Shown here: positions 18,850 to 27,735 of the stretch, piece after piece
How the letters are laid out: each line of letters starts with the position of its first letter
Numbering within the stretch: position 1 is the first letter of the stretch
Source: Methanobacteriota archaeon
GTDB lineage: Archaea > Thermoplasmatota > Poseidoniia > Poseidoniales > Poseidoniaceae
Assembly: GCA_018659375.1 (NCBI GenBank)
Contig: JABJMO010000021.1
Coordinates: forward strand, 1-35,016
Length of the DNA stretch: 35,016 nucleotides
Direction of reading: 5' to 3'
The notes under the pieces: generated by a model
Database searches by the model: none
What the model was told of the DNA's origin: nothing
The model's input: the letters and a program-made list of their open reading frames with translations, nothing else
Made by a program: the position numbers and the translations under genes

Positions 18850-18903
18850 GCTAAATGTCCAATAAATCGACTCTCTCAAGTAATAGAACGATATGGGAGT
18901 GTC

Positions 18904-21900
18904 ATGTTTAAGCAACGCTGCTTGGCTATACTTCTAATTTCAATTATGTTTATTGCCCCATTGACTAGCCTCAATGAGTCTAAACAAGACAGCCTAGCAG
19001 ACACTCCAACAATCAGTGAAAGTAGTACACTAAATGGTTGGCCTGATGTGCCAACATGGCGAATTGGTGACAAGTATACCTATGAAACCCAATTCGATGT
19101 TCAGCAACTTATCCAACAAGCTAACGTTGCTGCATCGCTTAACACATTGACCGGAGACACCGTTTACGAAGTGACTGACATATTCTTCATCAATGTGAAT
19201 AACATCCAAACATTAGCGTACAAGATGGAAATCGATGGAGATTTCACCTCAGGAAATAGTGGCGCCAATTTGGAAGGAACTAGTGGTCGGCTTGAGATAG
19301 GTTACTCGGGAGAAGATATTGTTCGAGTTAGAGATTTGGCAGTGATAAATTCAGAATTCACTCTCGATGTAAGTTTCGCACCGTTTAATATCGGTTTCCT
19401 TGCTATAGATGTAGCAGAAATCTCGTTTGATACCGCTTATAATCCACCCAAAGAAAAGTATGATTTCCCACTACATACGGGTGATCAATGGTACATGGAA
19501 TTCTTTTCTTCCACTGATGTATCAGGTTCTTCGGATTATTTTGACCCATCAGAATTTGACACCGCAGGCCCAGAAAATAATAGTTGGCAAATTACTGCTG
19601 AAGGAATACCAACCGAAGATGGCGTTAATATTGGTTACTCAGGGTGTGACGATTCTTACAAAATTAATGAGTGGAATGTTACTGGAGTAAGTCAGGGATT
19701 CAATTGGTATTGTCCTGATGTGCGTTTCAATTCTTGGATGAGAATTAGTAATGCTGCTGGATTTACCATTGACTGGCTACTAAAGTCATACGAACCTGCT
19801 GACTCAAATGGCGTCAATGCTAATTCAAACCCAGGAAATCGTGATGTTGAAATTGATATCGGCCTTCAAGGTATTGCTACACTTCCTAATGTTGAGCAAG
19901 CGATTACGATTGACTATGGCGGGCAACAAAATAACCCTCAAGCAAATACAAATCTACAGATGAGATATGAGGTGGCCGAAACCTTACTTAATCCGACAAC
20001 AGATGCCAATGGACAGGCTACAGAAATCGTAAATTCATCTGACGTGGTTGATACAACAAATTCTAGTGATGACTTTTCCAGTAACGGATTAATTGTATGG
20101 GACCCTCAAGCAGAGATTATCGGCGCTGCCACAATTGTGATTGATCTTACATTGACGCCAGTGGATTTGATTGCTCAAACCGATGCAATAATAGTTACTA
20201 GAACCAGAGACGGAGTTGAATCTATACTCACTAAGTCAATTGGCTACAACTCCCTACCTGGTGACACATTATCATTTTCAATTCCAACACAAAATCGAGG
20301 TTTACTTGCATCCACTGCCACTACAATAGATGTAACGACTCCTAGTGGCACAGTGATTACTGAATCATTACCACCAATCCCTTCCTATGGTGAATCAAGA
20401 GTTGACATTGATTGGATTGTACCTGCCAATGAACCTGTAGGGACTCAAAATCTGCTAATTGAAGTAGACCCTGATAACCTTGTTACTGAAGACTCAAACC
20501 GTACCAACAACCTAGCCAATGTTGAGATATTTGTTGGACGGGTGCCTACTGCTCAAGTGACTGTTATGGATGAGGTATATACTTTTGAGAATGTCACAAT
20601 TGATGCATCTGCTAGTTTTGATGAAGATGGCGGTGATGTAACCTGTCGATTCTCAGTAGAAAAACAACCAGGACTGATTGACAATGTTGACAGTGAAGAT
20701 TGCATCATCGAATACAACTGGAGTGATGGTCGTACTTGGAATATTGAATTAGTTGTCACTGATGATGAACTTGATACCGACGTAATCGATATTTCAGCGA
20801 CGGTGTTAAACCGAGCACCTTACATGAATTTGACTGTTGTCGATAGCATTGATGTCAACCAATTTGTTCTAGTTGATGCAACTGATAGTGGAGATGTCGA
20901 CACCATTTCTCCATCTGGTCAAGAGGTGACAATAACCTGGCCTGGCCTAAATTGTAATGAAGGAACTACTCAACCAACATGTACTTTCCTGGCTAATCAG
21001 GAAGGGCCGATTACCATAACAGCAATTGCTGAAGATGATGATGGAGAGATTACGAGCATTACCACTACCCTAGATGTATTGAATGTAGCACCAACTATAT
21101 CTAATCCAGAACTTTGGCAAGCTGGACAAAATCAATCCGTTGATGAAATGGGACACTGGAACCTCAAGGAAGACGAGACCGTAATTCTAAGAGCAGTAGC
21201 AGATGATACACCACTAGACAAAGATACTGTTATTATTGAATGGATGCCATCTGACTTAGATGAAAATTGGACCATTACAACTGTTGGACCTTCATCGCAA
21301 ACAACGGTATCTTGGCCGACTTCCGGACTTCACACACTTACTGTAGTAGCATATGACAATGATAATGTCAAATCGGAAGTCCGCAGTGGCATTGTCAACA
21401 TCACAAATGTCGCTCCATCAATTGCCAGCCTGGGCTCGACACAACCAATCTTTGAAGATAACAATATTACCTTCACTGCTGAAGTGGATGACACTGCTTC
21501 TGACTTAGAATCACTAGTTGTATGTTGGGATTTGGATTCCTTAGCCGATGAAGACAGTGATGGTTTTAGCGACAATGATTGTGATGTCAAAGGCTTAGAA
21601 ATGACTGCATCATGGCCTACTAGTGGCGTCAGATGGATTACCGCAACCGTAACTGATGATAACGGAGCTACTGATTCAACCAGCATCAATGTCAGCGTAA
21701 TTAATACTGCACCTAGAGCAAAAATAACCAATTCCACTGACGTTTTAGCACTCAATGAAGGTGACAACCTAACGTTGTCTGGAATTACTACAACTGATAC
21801 TGCTTATGATAAATTATCGTTGATATATGCCTGGGACAGTAATCATATCGATTCAGATTTAGACGGTGAAAAATCTGGAGATATTGATTATTATGGTAAA

Positions 21901-22584
21901 GAATTCTTGATGGCAGACCTGCCTGCTGGATCGTGGACAATAACCTTGACTGTAACTGATGACGATGGTGAATTCAGCACTACTACTATCGATATCAAAG
22001 TAAAAGCCAAGCCTGCTGATAATTTCCTAGAATCAATTACTGATTCTGTCGGGGGAGTTGGAACTATGGTAATTGGAATTCTAGCAATAGTAATAATCGG
22101 CTTAGCAGCATTCCTACTATTTACCAGAAATTCAAACCCTTCGCCTGAAAAATTCACAGATTTCAATATTGGCGGCACAACCAGCCAATTTAGTGACCCA
22201 ATAAGCACACCTGGAGCAGATGCAGGATTTGGTTTGTACCAACAAGAAACGGTTCAACCTGACCCATATGCTGCTGCATATAACCCGGTTGCGCAAGACA
22301 ATGTGCAAATAGACCCATATTCCACATACAATCCAACAACTCAAATGGTAGCTCAACCAGCGCCAATCCCTGCACCAGCACCTGCACCAGTACAACAAGG
22401 CCCACCACTCCCGGCAACAGGGCTCCCACAAGGCTGGACTATGGATCAATGGCAACATTATGGCGCACAATACCTAGCCGCTCAAAACGCCGCTCCGGCA
22501 CCAATTCAACCAACAACTACAGGTACCACAACACAATCGGCAACCAGTAATCTAAATGATTTATTAGATGACCTTGACTTGTGA
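18904..22584 (+). CDS. Giant membrane-anchored surface protein with CARDB/PKD-like repeats, paralogue B
   Basis: 1,226 residues with the same plan as its upstream neighbour: signal peptide (1-23), VPTWRIGDKYTY domain with GCDDSY and NWYCP cysteines, a CARDB-like domain (SLPGDTLSFSIPTQNRG), PKD-like repeats, transmembrane helix (about 1053-1073) and cytoplasmic tail. The tail differs: it has a Pro/Ala/Gln-rich linker, the shared motif LPQGWTMDQWQHYGAQYL at about 1175-1192, and a further Thr-rich end finishing LNDLLDDLDL. A purine-rich GGGAGT sits four bases before the ATG, a short but possible Shine-Dalgarno. The stop lies 9 bases before the SepF-like gene, suggesting one transcript. No enzymatic signature was seen; a role as a surface or cell-envelope protein is inferred. 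Confidence 0.85.
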   Translation: MFKQRCLAILLISIMFIAPLTSLNESKQDSLADTPTISESSTLNGWPDVPTWRIGDKYTYETQFDVQQLIQQANVAASLNTLTGDTVYEVTDIFFINVNNIQTLAYKMEIDGDFTSGNSGANLEGTSGRLEIGYSGEDIVRVRDLAVINSEFTLDVSFAPFNIGFLAIDVAEISFDTAYNPPKEKYDFPLHTGDQWYMEFFSSTDVSGSSDYFDPSEFDTAGPENNSWQITAEGIPTEDGVNIGYSGCDDSYKINEWNVTGVSQGFNWYCPDVRFNSWMRISNAAGFTIDWLLKSYEPADSNGVNANSNPGNRDVEIDIGLQGIATLPNVEQAITIDYGGQQNNPQANTNLQMRYEVAETLLNPTTDANGQATEIVNSSDVVDTTNSSDDFSSNGLIVWDPQAEIIGAATIVIDLTLTPVDLIAQTDAIIVTRTRDGVESILTKSIGYNSLPGDTLSFSIPTQNRGLLASTATTIDVTTPSGTVITESLPPIPSYGESRVDIDWIVPANEPVGTQNLLIEVDPDNLVTEDSNRTNNLANVEIFVGRVPTAQVTVMDEVYTFENVTIDASASFDEDGGDVTCRFSVEKQPGLIDNVDSEDCIIEYNWSDGRTWNIELVVTDDELDTDVIDISATVLNRAPYMNLTVVDSIDVNQFVLVDATDSGDVDTISPSGQEVTITWPGLNCNEGTTQPTCTFLANQEGPITITAIAEDDDGEITSITTTLDVLNVAPTISNPELWQAGQNQSVDEMGHWNLKEDETVILRAVADDTPLDKDTVIIEWMPSDLDENWTITTVGPSSQTTVSWPTSGLHTLTVVAYDNDNVKSEVRSGIVNITNVAPSIASLGSTQPIFEDNNITFTAEVDDTASDLESLVVCWDLDSLADEDSDGFSDNDCDVKGLEMTASWPTSGVRWITATVTDDNGATDSTSINVSVINTAPRAKITNSTDVLALNEGDNLTLSGITTTDTAYDKLSLIYAWDSNHIDSDLDGEKSGDIDYYGKEFLMADLPAGSWTITLTVTDDDGEFSTTTIDIKVKAKPADNFLESITDSVGGVGTMVIGILAIVIIGLAAFLLFTRNSNPSPEKFTDFNIGGTTSQFSDPISTPGADAGFGLYQQETVQPDPYAAAYNPVAQDNVQIDPYSTYNPTTQMVAQPAPIPAPAPAPVQQGPPLPATGLPQGWTMDQWQHYGAQYLAAQNAAPAPIQPTTTGTTTQSATSNLNDLLDDLDL

Positions 22585-22593
22585 AGTGGAAAA

Positions 22594-23184
22594 ATGGCGA
22601 ACCTGTGGAGTTTCTTTGGCTTACCTGACCCTGATGGCAGTGTCAAGAAACAAAAAAAATCCAGCGGTAAAAAACCAGAAAGCCAACCCGTAAACGAATT
22701 AACAACTAACAGGCTGACTCAACAAACGATTGTCGAAATAGAATCCGAGACTCCTGCATTATTACCAGCACCGACCGAACGGAAACCAATCCCTGCAAAA
22801 AGTGTCGTGCCACTTAATTGGAACGGACCGTTAACTGCTGATGGGGAAGCATTTCATGACTTAGGTGTTCAGAATTTGGCTAGAAGATCATTTCCATCTC
22901 GAGCATTAAGATATATTGCACCTAATGAAAAGAAACAGATACCAACACGAGGTATTGCTCAAAGAGTTACTAATGGAGATACCGTTATTGTTGATTTACG
23001 AAGTATGTTTCATATGGATTCACACCAGAATGCCTGTCGCAGAGAATTAAAGATGATGAGTGAGGAAGTTGGTGTCGGAATTTTCGCTTTGGACTCAGAA
23101 GATAAGTTGTTAATGATACCCGGAAGTGATGTAATTGTCGACACCGGTAACCATGATTTAGGCATAAGTACACTGATGAATTAA
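22594..23184 (+). CDS. sepF: SepF-like protein (archaeal FtsZ membrane anchor candidate)
   Basis: 196 residues. The N-terminus MANLWSFFGLP could form a short amphipathic membrane-binding helix, followed by a Lys-rich and then disordered linker to about residue 100. The C-terminal 80 residues fit the SepF/DUF552 core: VTNGDTVIVDLRSMFHMD, a helix with CRRELKMMSEEVGVG, and the closing strand KLLMIPGSDVIVD. In archaea SepF polymerises on the membrane and tethers FtsZ for division. The assignment is by eye, without alignment. It begins 9 bases after giant paralogue B, so it is probably in the same operon, which may link those surface proteins with division or envelope shape (inference). Its linker is longer than I expect for many archaeal SepF proteins. 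Confidence 0.68.
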   Translation: MANLWSFFGLPDPDGSVKKQKKSSGKKPESQPVNELTTNRLTQQTIVEIESETPALLPAPTERKPIPAKSVVPLNWNGPLTADGEAFHDLGVQNLARRSFPSRALRYIAPNEKKQIPTRGIAQRVTNGDTVIVDLRSMFHMDSHQNACRRELKMMSEEVGVGIFALDSEDKLLMIPGSDVIVDTGNHDLGISTLMN

Positions 23185-23202
23185 CAAAAACGTCGGAACT
23201 CG

Positions 23203-23211
23203 CCTTAAAAA
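23203..23211 (+). promoter_or_regulatory. Candidate TATA element for the 23233 gene
   Basis: CCTTAAAAA is centred about 26 bases upstream of the GTG at 23233, which would suit a leaderless transcript. The element is also part of a small inverted repeat (GCCTT/AAGGC, 23202-23214). The match to an archaeal TATA consensus is modest. Confidence 0.35.
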
Positions 23212-23232
23212 GGCCATTTGACTGCGTAGGTT

Positions 23233-24522
23233 GTGGCCGGTAAGTTAAAACATCCATTTTCGGGATTAAGCGGGTCATATGTGCCCCACTTTACCTCCTC
23301 TATGGTCATGACTGTTCCTTTCATGTTGGCTGTTTCATGGCTCTCTTATACCGAATCAGAATATTCGTTTCGACAAGATAATTATCGACTAGAAATTGCT
23401 TTCATCCTTACAGCTCTAATCACACTTGGCTGGTTAATGTCAATGGTTGTTGGAATTGCCTTCGATTTATTTCCAATAACTCATGATAGTAAGGCATACA
23501 CTCATACCCACTCAAATCAGTATCTATTAGTCAATATTATTGGACAACTACTGATTATTGGGGGGATTTTCACTAATGATTTAGAATTGATGTTGGAGAT
23601 GGCAACTGTTGGACTTGTTCTATTATGTTGGGGCGCGTTTACTATCGCGTGGCCTAGTTGGAAATTGCACCTCAGTGCGATGAGTAATGGAATTAATTGT
23701 GGTAATATCGCAATGATACCAGCACTGCTTATTCCAGGTTCAGCACTAGTGATTTTGTCTTGTTGGATTTTCCGGCAAAATACTGGTTTACTTGATTTCG
23801 GTTTTTCATTCAATGTTGTTGTTATGATGGGCACTATTGCCCTATCCCTGATTCTGGCTCACTTTAACAGAAGGCTATCATGGGATTTGGTGAAATTCAA
23901 TGATTTTAGGCCAGTAGTAGCTATTTATCTGGTTTTAGCCCTCATTCATTGCTTCTCGGTGTTAATGTATGAAAGAGGTCAGGTGACAGAAAAGTTAGCA
24001 AATGTCACTCAATCCTTGCCGTTTTTATGGGCATTTATTTCTACTAGACCGATTAAAATGCTGCGGTATGCAATTGGCAAAAATGCAAAACCTCACTCCA
24101 CACTAATTGGTTCGGCTCAATGGTATTTTCTGATCGCGGGAGTCATGGCCTTAATTCCAAATTTGGATGAAGGGAAATTCACCAATATTTCTTATGTGAC
24201 CCTAATATTCTCAACAGCGATGCTTTCAATATGGGGATCTGGAGTTTACCTACACAGGGACCATTTACACCAGTCGATACATAGTCGTTCTAAACTTTAC
24301 AAATTATTGACATTTAATGCAATCGGAGTTACGTCGTTACTGATGATTGGATTCAGAGTAACTATATTTGGTGACGATTCTGATTTGGTATACTTTTTCA
24401 TGAGGAATTTTGCCTTAGGATCAATGATGATTTACATGGTAATTATCTTATTCAAGGATTTGATTCTATCAATGGATACGTGGCACCGGATGCCAATGCA
24501 TTATGAGCGTTATATCTCGTAA
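23233..24522 (+). CDS. Polytopic membrane protein of unknown function
   Basis: 429 residues with about 11-12 predicted transmembrane helices and short loops; I do not recognise the family. Noticeable features are an HTHSNQYLL segment at the mouth of a helix near residue 95, a His in the helix ALIHCFSVL, and a His-rich loop YLHRDHLHQSIHSR near residue 350. His clusters next to helices could bind metal or haem, but no known signature is complete. The GTG at 23233 is taken as the start because an AT-rich element lies about 26 bases upstream; the first ATG in frame (near residue 24) would cut into the first helix. The gene follows the SepF-like gene by 48 bases, and its last 13 bases overlap the convergent maf gene. 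Confidence 0.65.
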   Translation: MAGKLKHPFSGLSGSYVPHFTSSMVMTVPFMLAVSWLSYTESEYSFRQDNYRLEIAFILTALITLGWLMSMVVGIAFDLFPITHDSKAYTHTHSNQYLLVNIIGQLLIIGGIFTNDLELMLEMATVGLVLLCWGAFTIAWPSWKLHLSAMSNGINCGNIAMIPALLIPGSALVILSCWIFRQNTGLLDFGFSFNVVVMMGTIALSLILAHFNRRLSWDLVKFNDFRPVVAIYLVLALIHCFSVLMYERGQVTEKLANVTQSLPFLWAFISTRPIKMLRYAIGKNAKPHSTLIGSAQWYFLIAGVMALIPNLDEGKFTNISYVTLIFSTAMLSIWGSGVYLHRDHLHQSIHSRSKLYKLLTFNAIGVTSLLMIGFRVTIFGDDSDLVYFFMRNFALGSMMIYMVIILFKDLILSMDTWHRMPMHYERYIS

Positions 24523-25082
24523 TGACTTAGTGAAACTAATAGTTCCATTGCATCTGCGGCAATACCTAGAACAGTGGCCTCATCTCCCTCAACTAATCGA
24601 GCATAATTACTCATTGGACCAGCCAAATCATAAGCACCGGCTTTACCAACCCAAGATTTGTTTAACACCATTTCAACAAGAATATCATCAGTCAGTATAT
24701 CAAACTCTACAATGGATTGATTCAGATGAAATTCCCATTCGCCCTGGTGAAAAATACCGGTAGCAGACCAAACCCTATGTCGACGACCAGACAAGCGATG
24801 CAACATAGCCGCCGCTTCAATTGCATCGTTTGCTTTACCCATGGCTAAGTCGTCAGAATCCGGGTCTTGTAGCATTGTGTCACTAACAATCACCACATCA
24901 AAATCCTGTGAATTATTTACTGCAGCTGCTTTTTTTTGACATATTTCTAATATTTGCCCGGGAACCGTATTCGCATTGGATGACTCGTCAACTAACTCAA
25001 GTGCCTGGCATTGAAGGTGATGAAACAGTGGCAGCAACATCTCCTTGCGTCGGTTTGACGCTGAAGCAAGCCATACCCTCAT
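24510..25082 (-). CDS. maf: Maf/YhdE-type nucleotide pyrophosphatase
   Basis: 190 residues from the ATG at 25082, which gives the family start MRVWLASASNRRKEML; the frame extends to 25136 but those 18 residues are not family-like. Motifs: SASNRR (substrate phosphate binding), VIVSDTML (catalytic Asp region), LSGRRHRVWSATG, and VGKAGAYDLAG. Family members hydrolyse non-canonical or excess nucleoside triphosphates such as dTTP/UTP and their modified forms to monophosphates. The usual I-Q-G after the GKAGAY motif is replaced by LAG, and the catalytic segment reads SDT rather than ADT, so specificity is uncertain. The 3' end overlaps the convergent membrane-protein gene by 13 bases. The gene is divergent from the KaiC-like gene across 104 bases. 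Confidence 0.88.
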   Translation of the reverse strand: MRVWLASASNRRKEMLLPLFHHLQCQALELVDESSNANTVPGQILEICQKKAAAVNNSQDFDVVIVSDTMLQDPDSDDLAMGKANDAIEAAAMLHRLSGRRHRVWSATGIFHQGEWEFHLNQSIVEFDILTDDILVEMVLNKSWVGKAGAYDLAGPMSNYARLVEGDEATVLGIAADAMELLVSLSHYEI

Positions 25083-25186
25083 GGACCAAAGGCGTTCATT
25101 ATACTGAATCAACATTGTTATTTTTGCACGTTTCAATTTTTAGACATATTCAAGTGATTGATAGCAATCCGACAAACGGTGGCCGA

Positions 25187-25906
25187 ATGTCTGCAATAGA
25201 AAGAATACCAACCCACATTGAAGGATTAGACGAAAATATGCAGGGCGGAATCCCACAAGGTCACATATGCTTAGTTGCAGGTGCGTCTGGAGCAATGAAG
25301 TCAAGTTTGACTTTTTCCATGCTTTACAACGCAGTATTGTACGGGGAGACCAGTGGAATCTATATCACTCTAGAACAAGGCAAAGAATCGCTGCGTGCCC
25401 ACATGGGCAATATGGGAATGAATGTTGATGACCCTAGAGTTAGAAATCGTATTGCGATTATCGACTTAGTAGACTTACGAGTCCAACTGGATGAACAAGG
25501 TATGAGCAATCGAGTAGATTGGATGGGTCAATTAATCAAACAATTGACGTCCTACCGGCAATCTATCGGATTTGAATTATTGGTGTTTGACTCACTAGGT
25601 GCATTCTTTACCCTGACAAAAATGGAAAACCCACGAGATGAAATTTTCCGATTATTTGAGGCGGTTAGAAGACTAGGATTGACTTCATTCTTCATCTGTG
25701 AAATGACAGGAGAGGATCACAAACAATTTGGTGAATATGGCATCGAAGATTACCTTGCAGATGGTGTAATCCATCTGGTAATGGAACGCTCTAATGACGA
25801 TGTTAGTAGAAAATTAAGCGTGATCAAGATGCGTCACACTAACCATATTCTAGGGTACAAACCGTTCACGTGGAAGTCTGAAGAACAGAGATTTACCACA
25901 CTTTAA
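25187..25906 (+). CDS. KaiC/RadA-like single-domain ATPase with altered P-loop
   Basis: 239 residues from the ATG at 25187. The frame continues upstream to 24908, but those 93 codons are antisense to maf and are rejected. The start MSAIERIPTHIEGLDENMQGG is typical of KaiC-domain proteins (trigger strand, then G-I-P-x-G). The P-loop GASGAMKSS (32-40) has Met37 where Walker A normally has Gly before the Lys. Other motifs remain: YITLEQGKESL, with Glu63 at the catalytic Glu position, and the Walker B strand LLVFDSLGAF, with Asp135. Late signatures such as DGVIHLVMER and VIKMRHTNH are also KaiC-like. Archaeal relatives act in regulation, but partner and role are unknown here. The stop abuts the glmS stop with no spacer. 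Confidence 0.85.
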   Translation: MSAIERIPTHIEGLDENMQGGIPQGHICLVAGASGAMKSSLTFSMLYNAVLYGETSGIYITLEQGKESLRAHMGNMGMNVDDPRVRNRIAIIDLVDLRVQLDEQGMSNRVDWMGQLIKQLTSYRQSIGFELLVFDSLGAFFTLTKMENPRDEIFRLFEAVRRLGLTSFFICEMTGEDHKQFGEYGIEDYLADGVIHLVMERSNDDVSRKLSVIKMRHTNHILGYKPFTWKSEEQRFTTL

Positions 25907-27727
25907 TCATTCAACGGTAACTGATTTCGCCAAGTTCCTTGGTCTATCGACATCACAGCCAAGTGCTAGTGCTGTATGATAAGCAATTAATTGCAGAGGA
26001 ATTACCGAAAGCATTGGTGAAAGATAATTATTGACTTGCGGAATTGGAATATTTATGTCTCCTTCCCCACTAATATCATCTCCAGCCTCGTGGATTAAAA
26101 TTATTTTAGCACCTCTAGCACGACATTCATGGATTGCCGAACGTGATTTCTCTTTTACGTGGTCATTAGGTACAACGAAGACTACCGGACTACCCTCTTC
26201 TAATAATGCAATAGGGCCATGCTTCATCTCACCAGCTGGATATGCTAGGCACGGAATGTAAGCTACTTCCATTAATTTTAGTGCGCCCTCTTTAGCCACA
26301 GGTGCTGAGATACCACGGCCAAGAAATAGTACGCATTTGGCATTTTTTACTAGATCCACTGCTTCCATTATCGGTCCTTGATTTTCTAGATACTCTTCAA
26401 TTAAGTGCGGTAGTTGTTGAAGATTTTCGATTATGTCCTTACCCTTTTCCTTGCTCAAGGTTCTGGAACGACCAACTTGAATCGCGAAAATTGTTAGCGC
26501 AGTCACCATATTAGAGAAAGCCTTAGTCGATGCTACAGCTTGTTCGGGTCCTGAATGGATGTAAACTCCTTGACCACATAGTCTAGCAATTGATGAACCG
26601 ACTACATTTACCACACCGTGAACTTTGCCGCCTTTTACCAGAATTTCCTTTATCGCCGATAAAGTATCGGCGGTCTCACCTGATTGTGATACTGCGAAAT
26701 GTAGAGCATTCGGGTTTATCACCGGCTCATTGGTTCTAAATTCACTAGAGATATGAGCTACTGATGGGATTCTAGCAAGGGATTCAATCAAAAACCCACC
26801 TATTTCTGCAGCGTGGTTTGCTGTACCACAGCCTAGTAGCCTAACGTGTGGGAGTTTAGAAAGTTCGAGTGGCGTCAATTTCAGGCCACCTAGACGACCG
26901 TTCCCTCTAACTCTGTCAAATCGTCCGTTGATACATTGTCTTAGAGCGTCCGGTTGTTCATAAATCTCCTTCAACATATAATGTTCAAAGTCACCGAGTA
27001 CCGCTTCTTCCCATTCTTCCTCAAGGATGGTAACATCTGTATCTAAAGAATGTCCATGGATGTTACTCATGGTGATATCATCATAAGTCAAGGTGGCGAT
27101 ATCGCCATCTTCCATGAATACAACTCGCTGTGTATGTGTAGATAGCGCATGTGGATCGCTTGATACAAACGTTTCTCCATCACCTTGTCCGATAATAAGT
27201 GGTGAACCATTTCGAGCACACACCATAACATCATGTTCCAAGAAAATAGCACATAGACCCCAGGTTCCTACCAGTTTAGAGAGCGTCCTACGCAATGCCT
27301 TAGTTGGTGAATTATCTCTTGCCAGTTCATATTCTAGAATATGTGAAATTACCTCTGAATCTGTTTCGCTTTGAAATACTACTCCTTTTCGAGTTAGTAT
27401 TGAACGAAAGATGCGGGCATTTTCAATGATGCCGTTATGAACTATTACCACCTTACCGTTTTCTGATAAGTGGGGGTGAGCATTTGGGTCTGTTACTCCA
27501 CCGTGAGTTGCCCATCTAGTGTGGGCTATTCCGACATTACCGGGGATTTGCTTAGGGAGTATTGATTGCAATTCACCAACCTTGCCTATTTTTTTGTAGA
27601 TTTTGAAATCACCATTTTTTATTGCAATGCCTGATGAATCATAACCACGGTATTCGAGTTTACGTAACCCTTCTACCAAAATAGGTGAGGCTTGTTTAGG
27701 CCCCATATATCCAAAAATGCCGCACAT
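25907..27727 (-). CDS. glmS: Glutamine--fructose-6-phosphate aminotransferase
   Basis: Makes glucosamine-6-phosphate from fructose-6-phosphate and glutamine, the entry to UDP-GlcNAc for glycoprotein and surface sugars. At 606 residues it is the normal family size. The N-terminal Ntn glutaminase begins MCGIFGYMG, with Cys2 as nucleophile, and contains RWATHGGVTDPNAHPH. The C-terminal half holds two SIS domains (LLGCGTANHAAEIGG, VSQSGETADTL, LFLGRGISAPVAKEGALK), and the protein ends with DVDRPRNLAKSVTVE, the conserved C-terminal loop. It starts 8 bases after the stop of the protease/anchor reading frame, so it is probably the distal gene of that operon, which may connect sugar supply to surface-protein production (inference). 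Confidence 0.97.
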   Translation of the reverse strand: MCGIFGYMGPKQASPILVEGLRKLEYRGYDSSGIAIKNGDFKIYKKIGKVGELQSILPKQIPGNVGIAHTRWATHGGVTDPNAHPHLSENGKVVIVHNGIIENARIFRSILTRKGVVFQSETDSEVISHILEYELARDNSPTKALRRTLSKLVGTWGLCAIFLEHDVMVCARNGSPLIIGQGDGETFVSSDPHALSTHTQRVVFMEDGDIATLTYDDITMSNIHGHSLDTDVTILEEEWEEAVLGDFEHYMLKEIYEQPDALRQCINGRFDRVRGNGRLGGLKLTPLELSKLPHVRLLGCGTANHAAEIGGFLIESLARIPSVAHISSEFRTNEPVINPNALHFAVSQSGETADTLSAIKEILVKGGKVHGVVNVVGSSIARLCGQGVYIHSGPEQAVASTKAFSNMVTALTIFAIQVGRSRTLSKEKGKDIIENLQQLPHLIEEYLENQGPIMEAVDLVKNAKCVLFLGRGISAPVAKEGALKLMEVAYIPCLAYPAGEMKHGPIALLEEGSPVVFVVPNDHVKEKSRSAIHECRARGAKIILIHEAGDDISGEGDINIPIPQVNNYLSPMLSVIPLQLIAYHTALALGCDVDRPRNLAKSVTVE

Positions 27728-27735
27728 GAAAATAC

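Noticed and set aside
22360-22400. Short CCAGCACCTG-like repeats as a regulatory array
   Set aside because: They encode a Pro/Ala linker in paralogue B and are explained by codon repetition.
24908-25186. 93-residue N-terminal extension of the KaiC-like ATPase
   Set aside because: It is the antisense of the maf coding region. The ATG at 25187 starts the standard KaiC-domain N-terminus.
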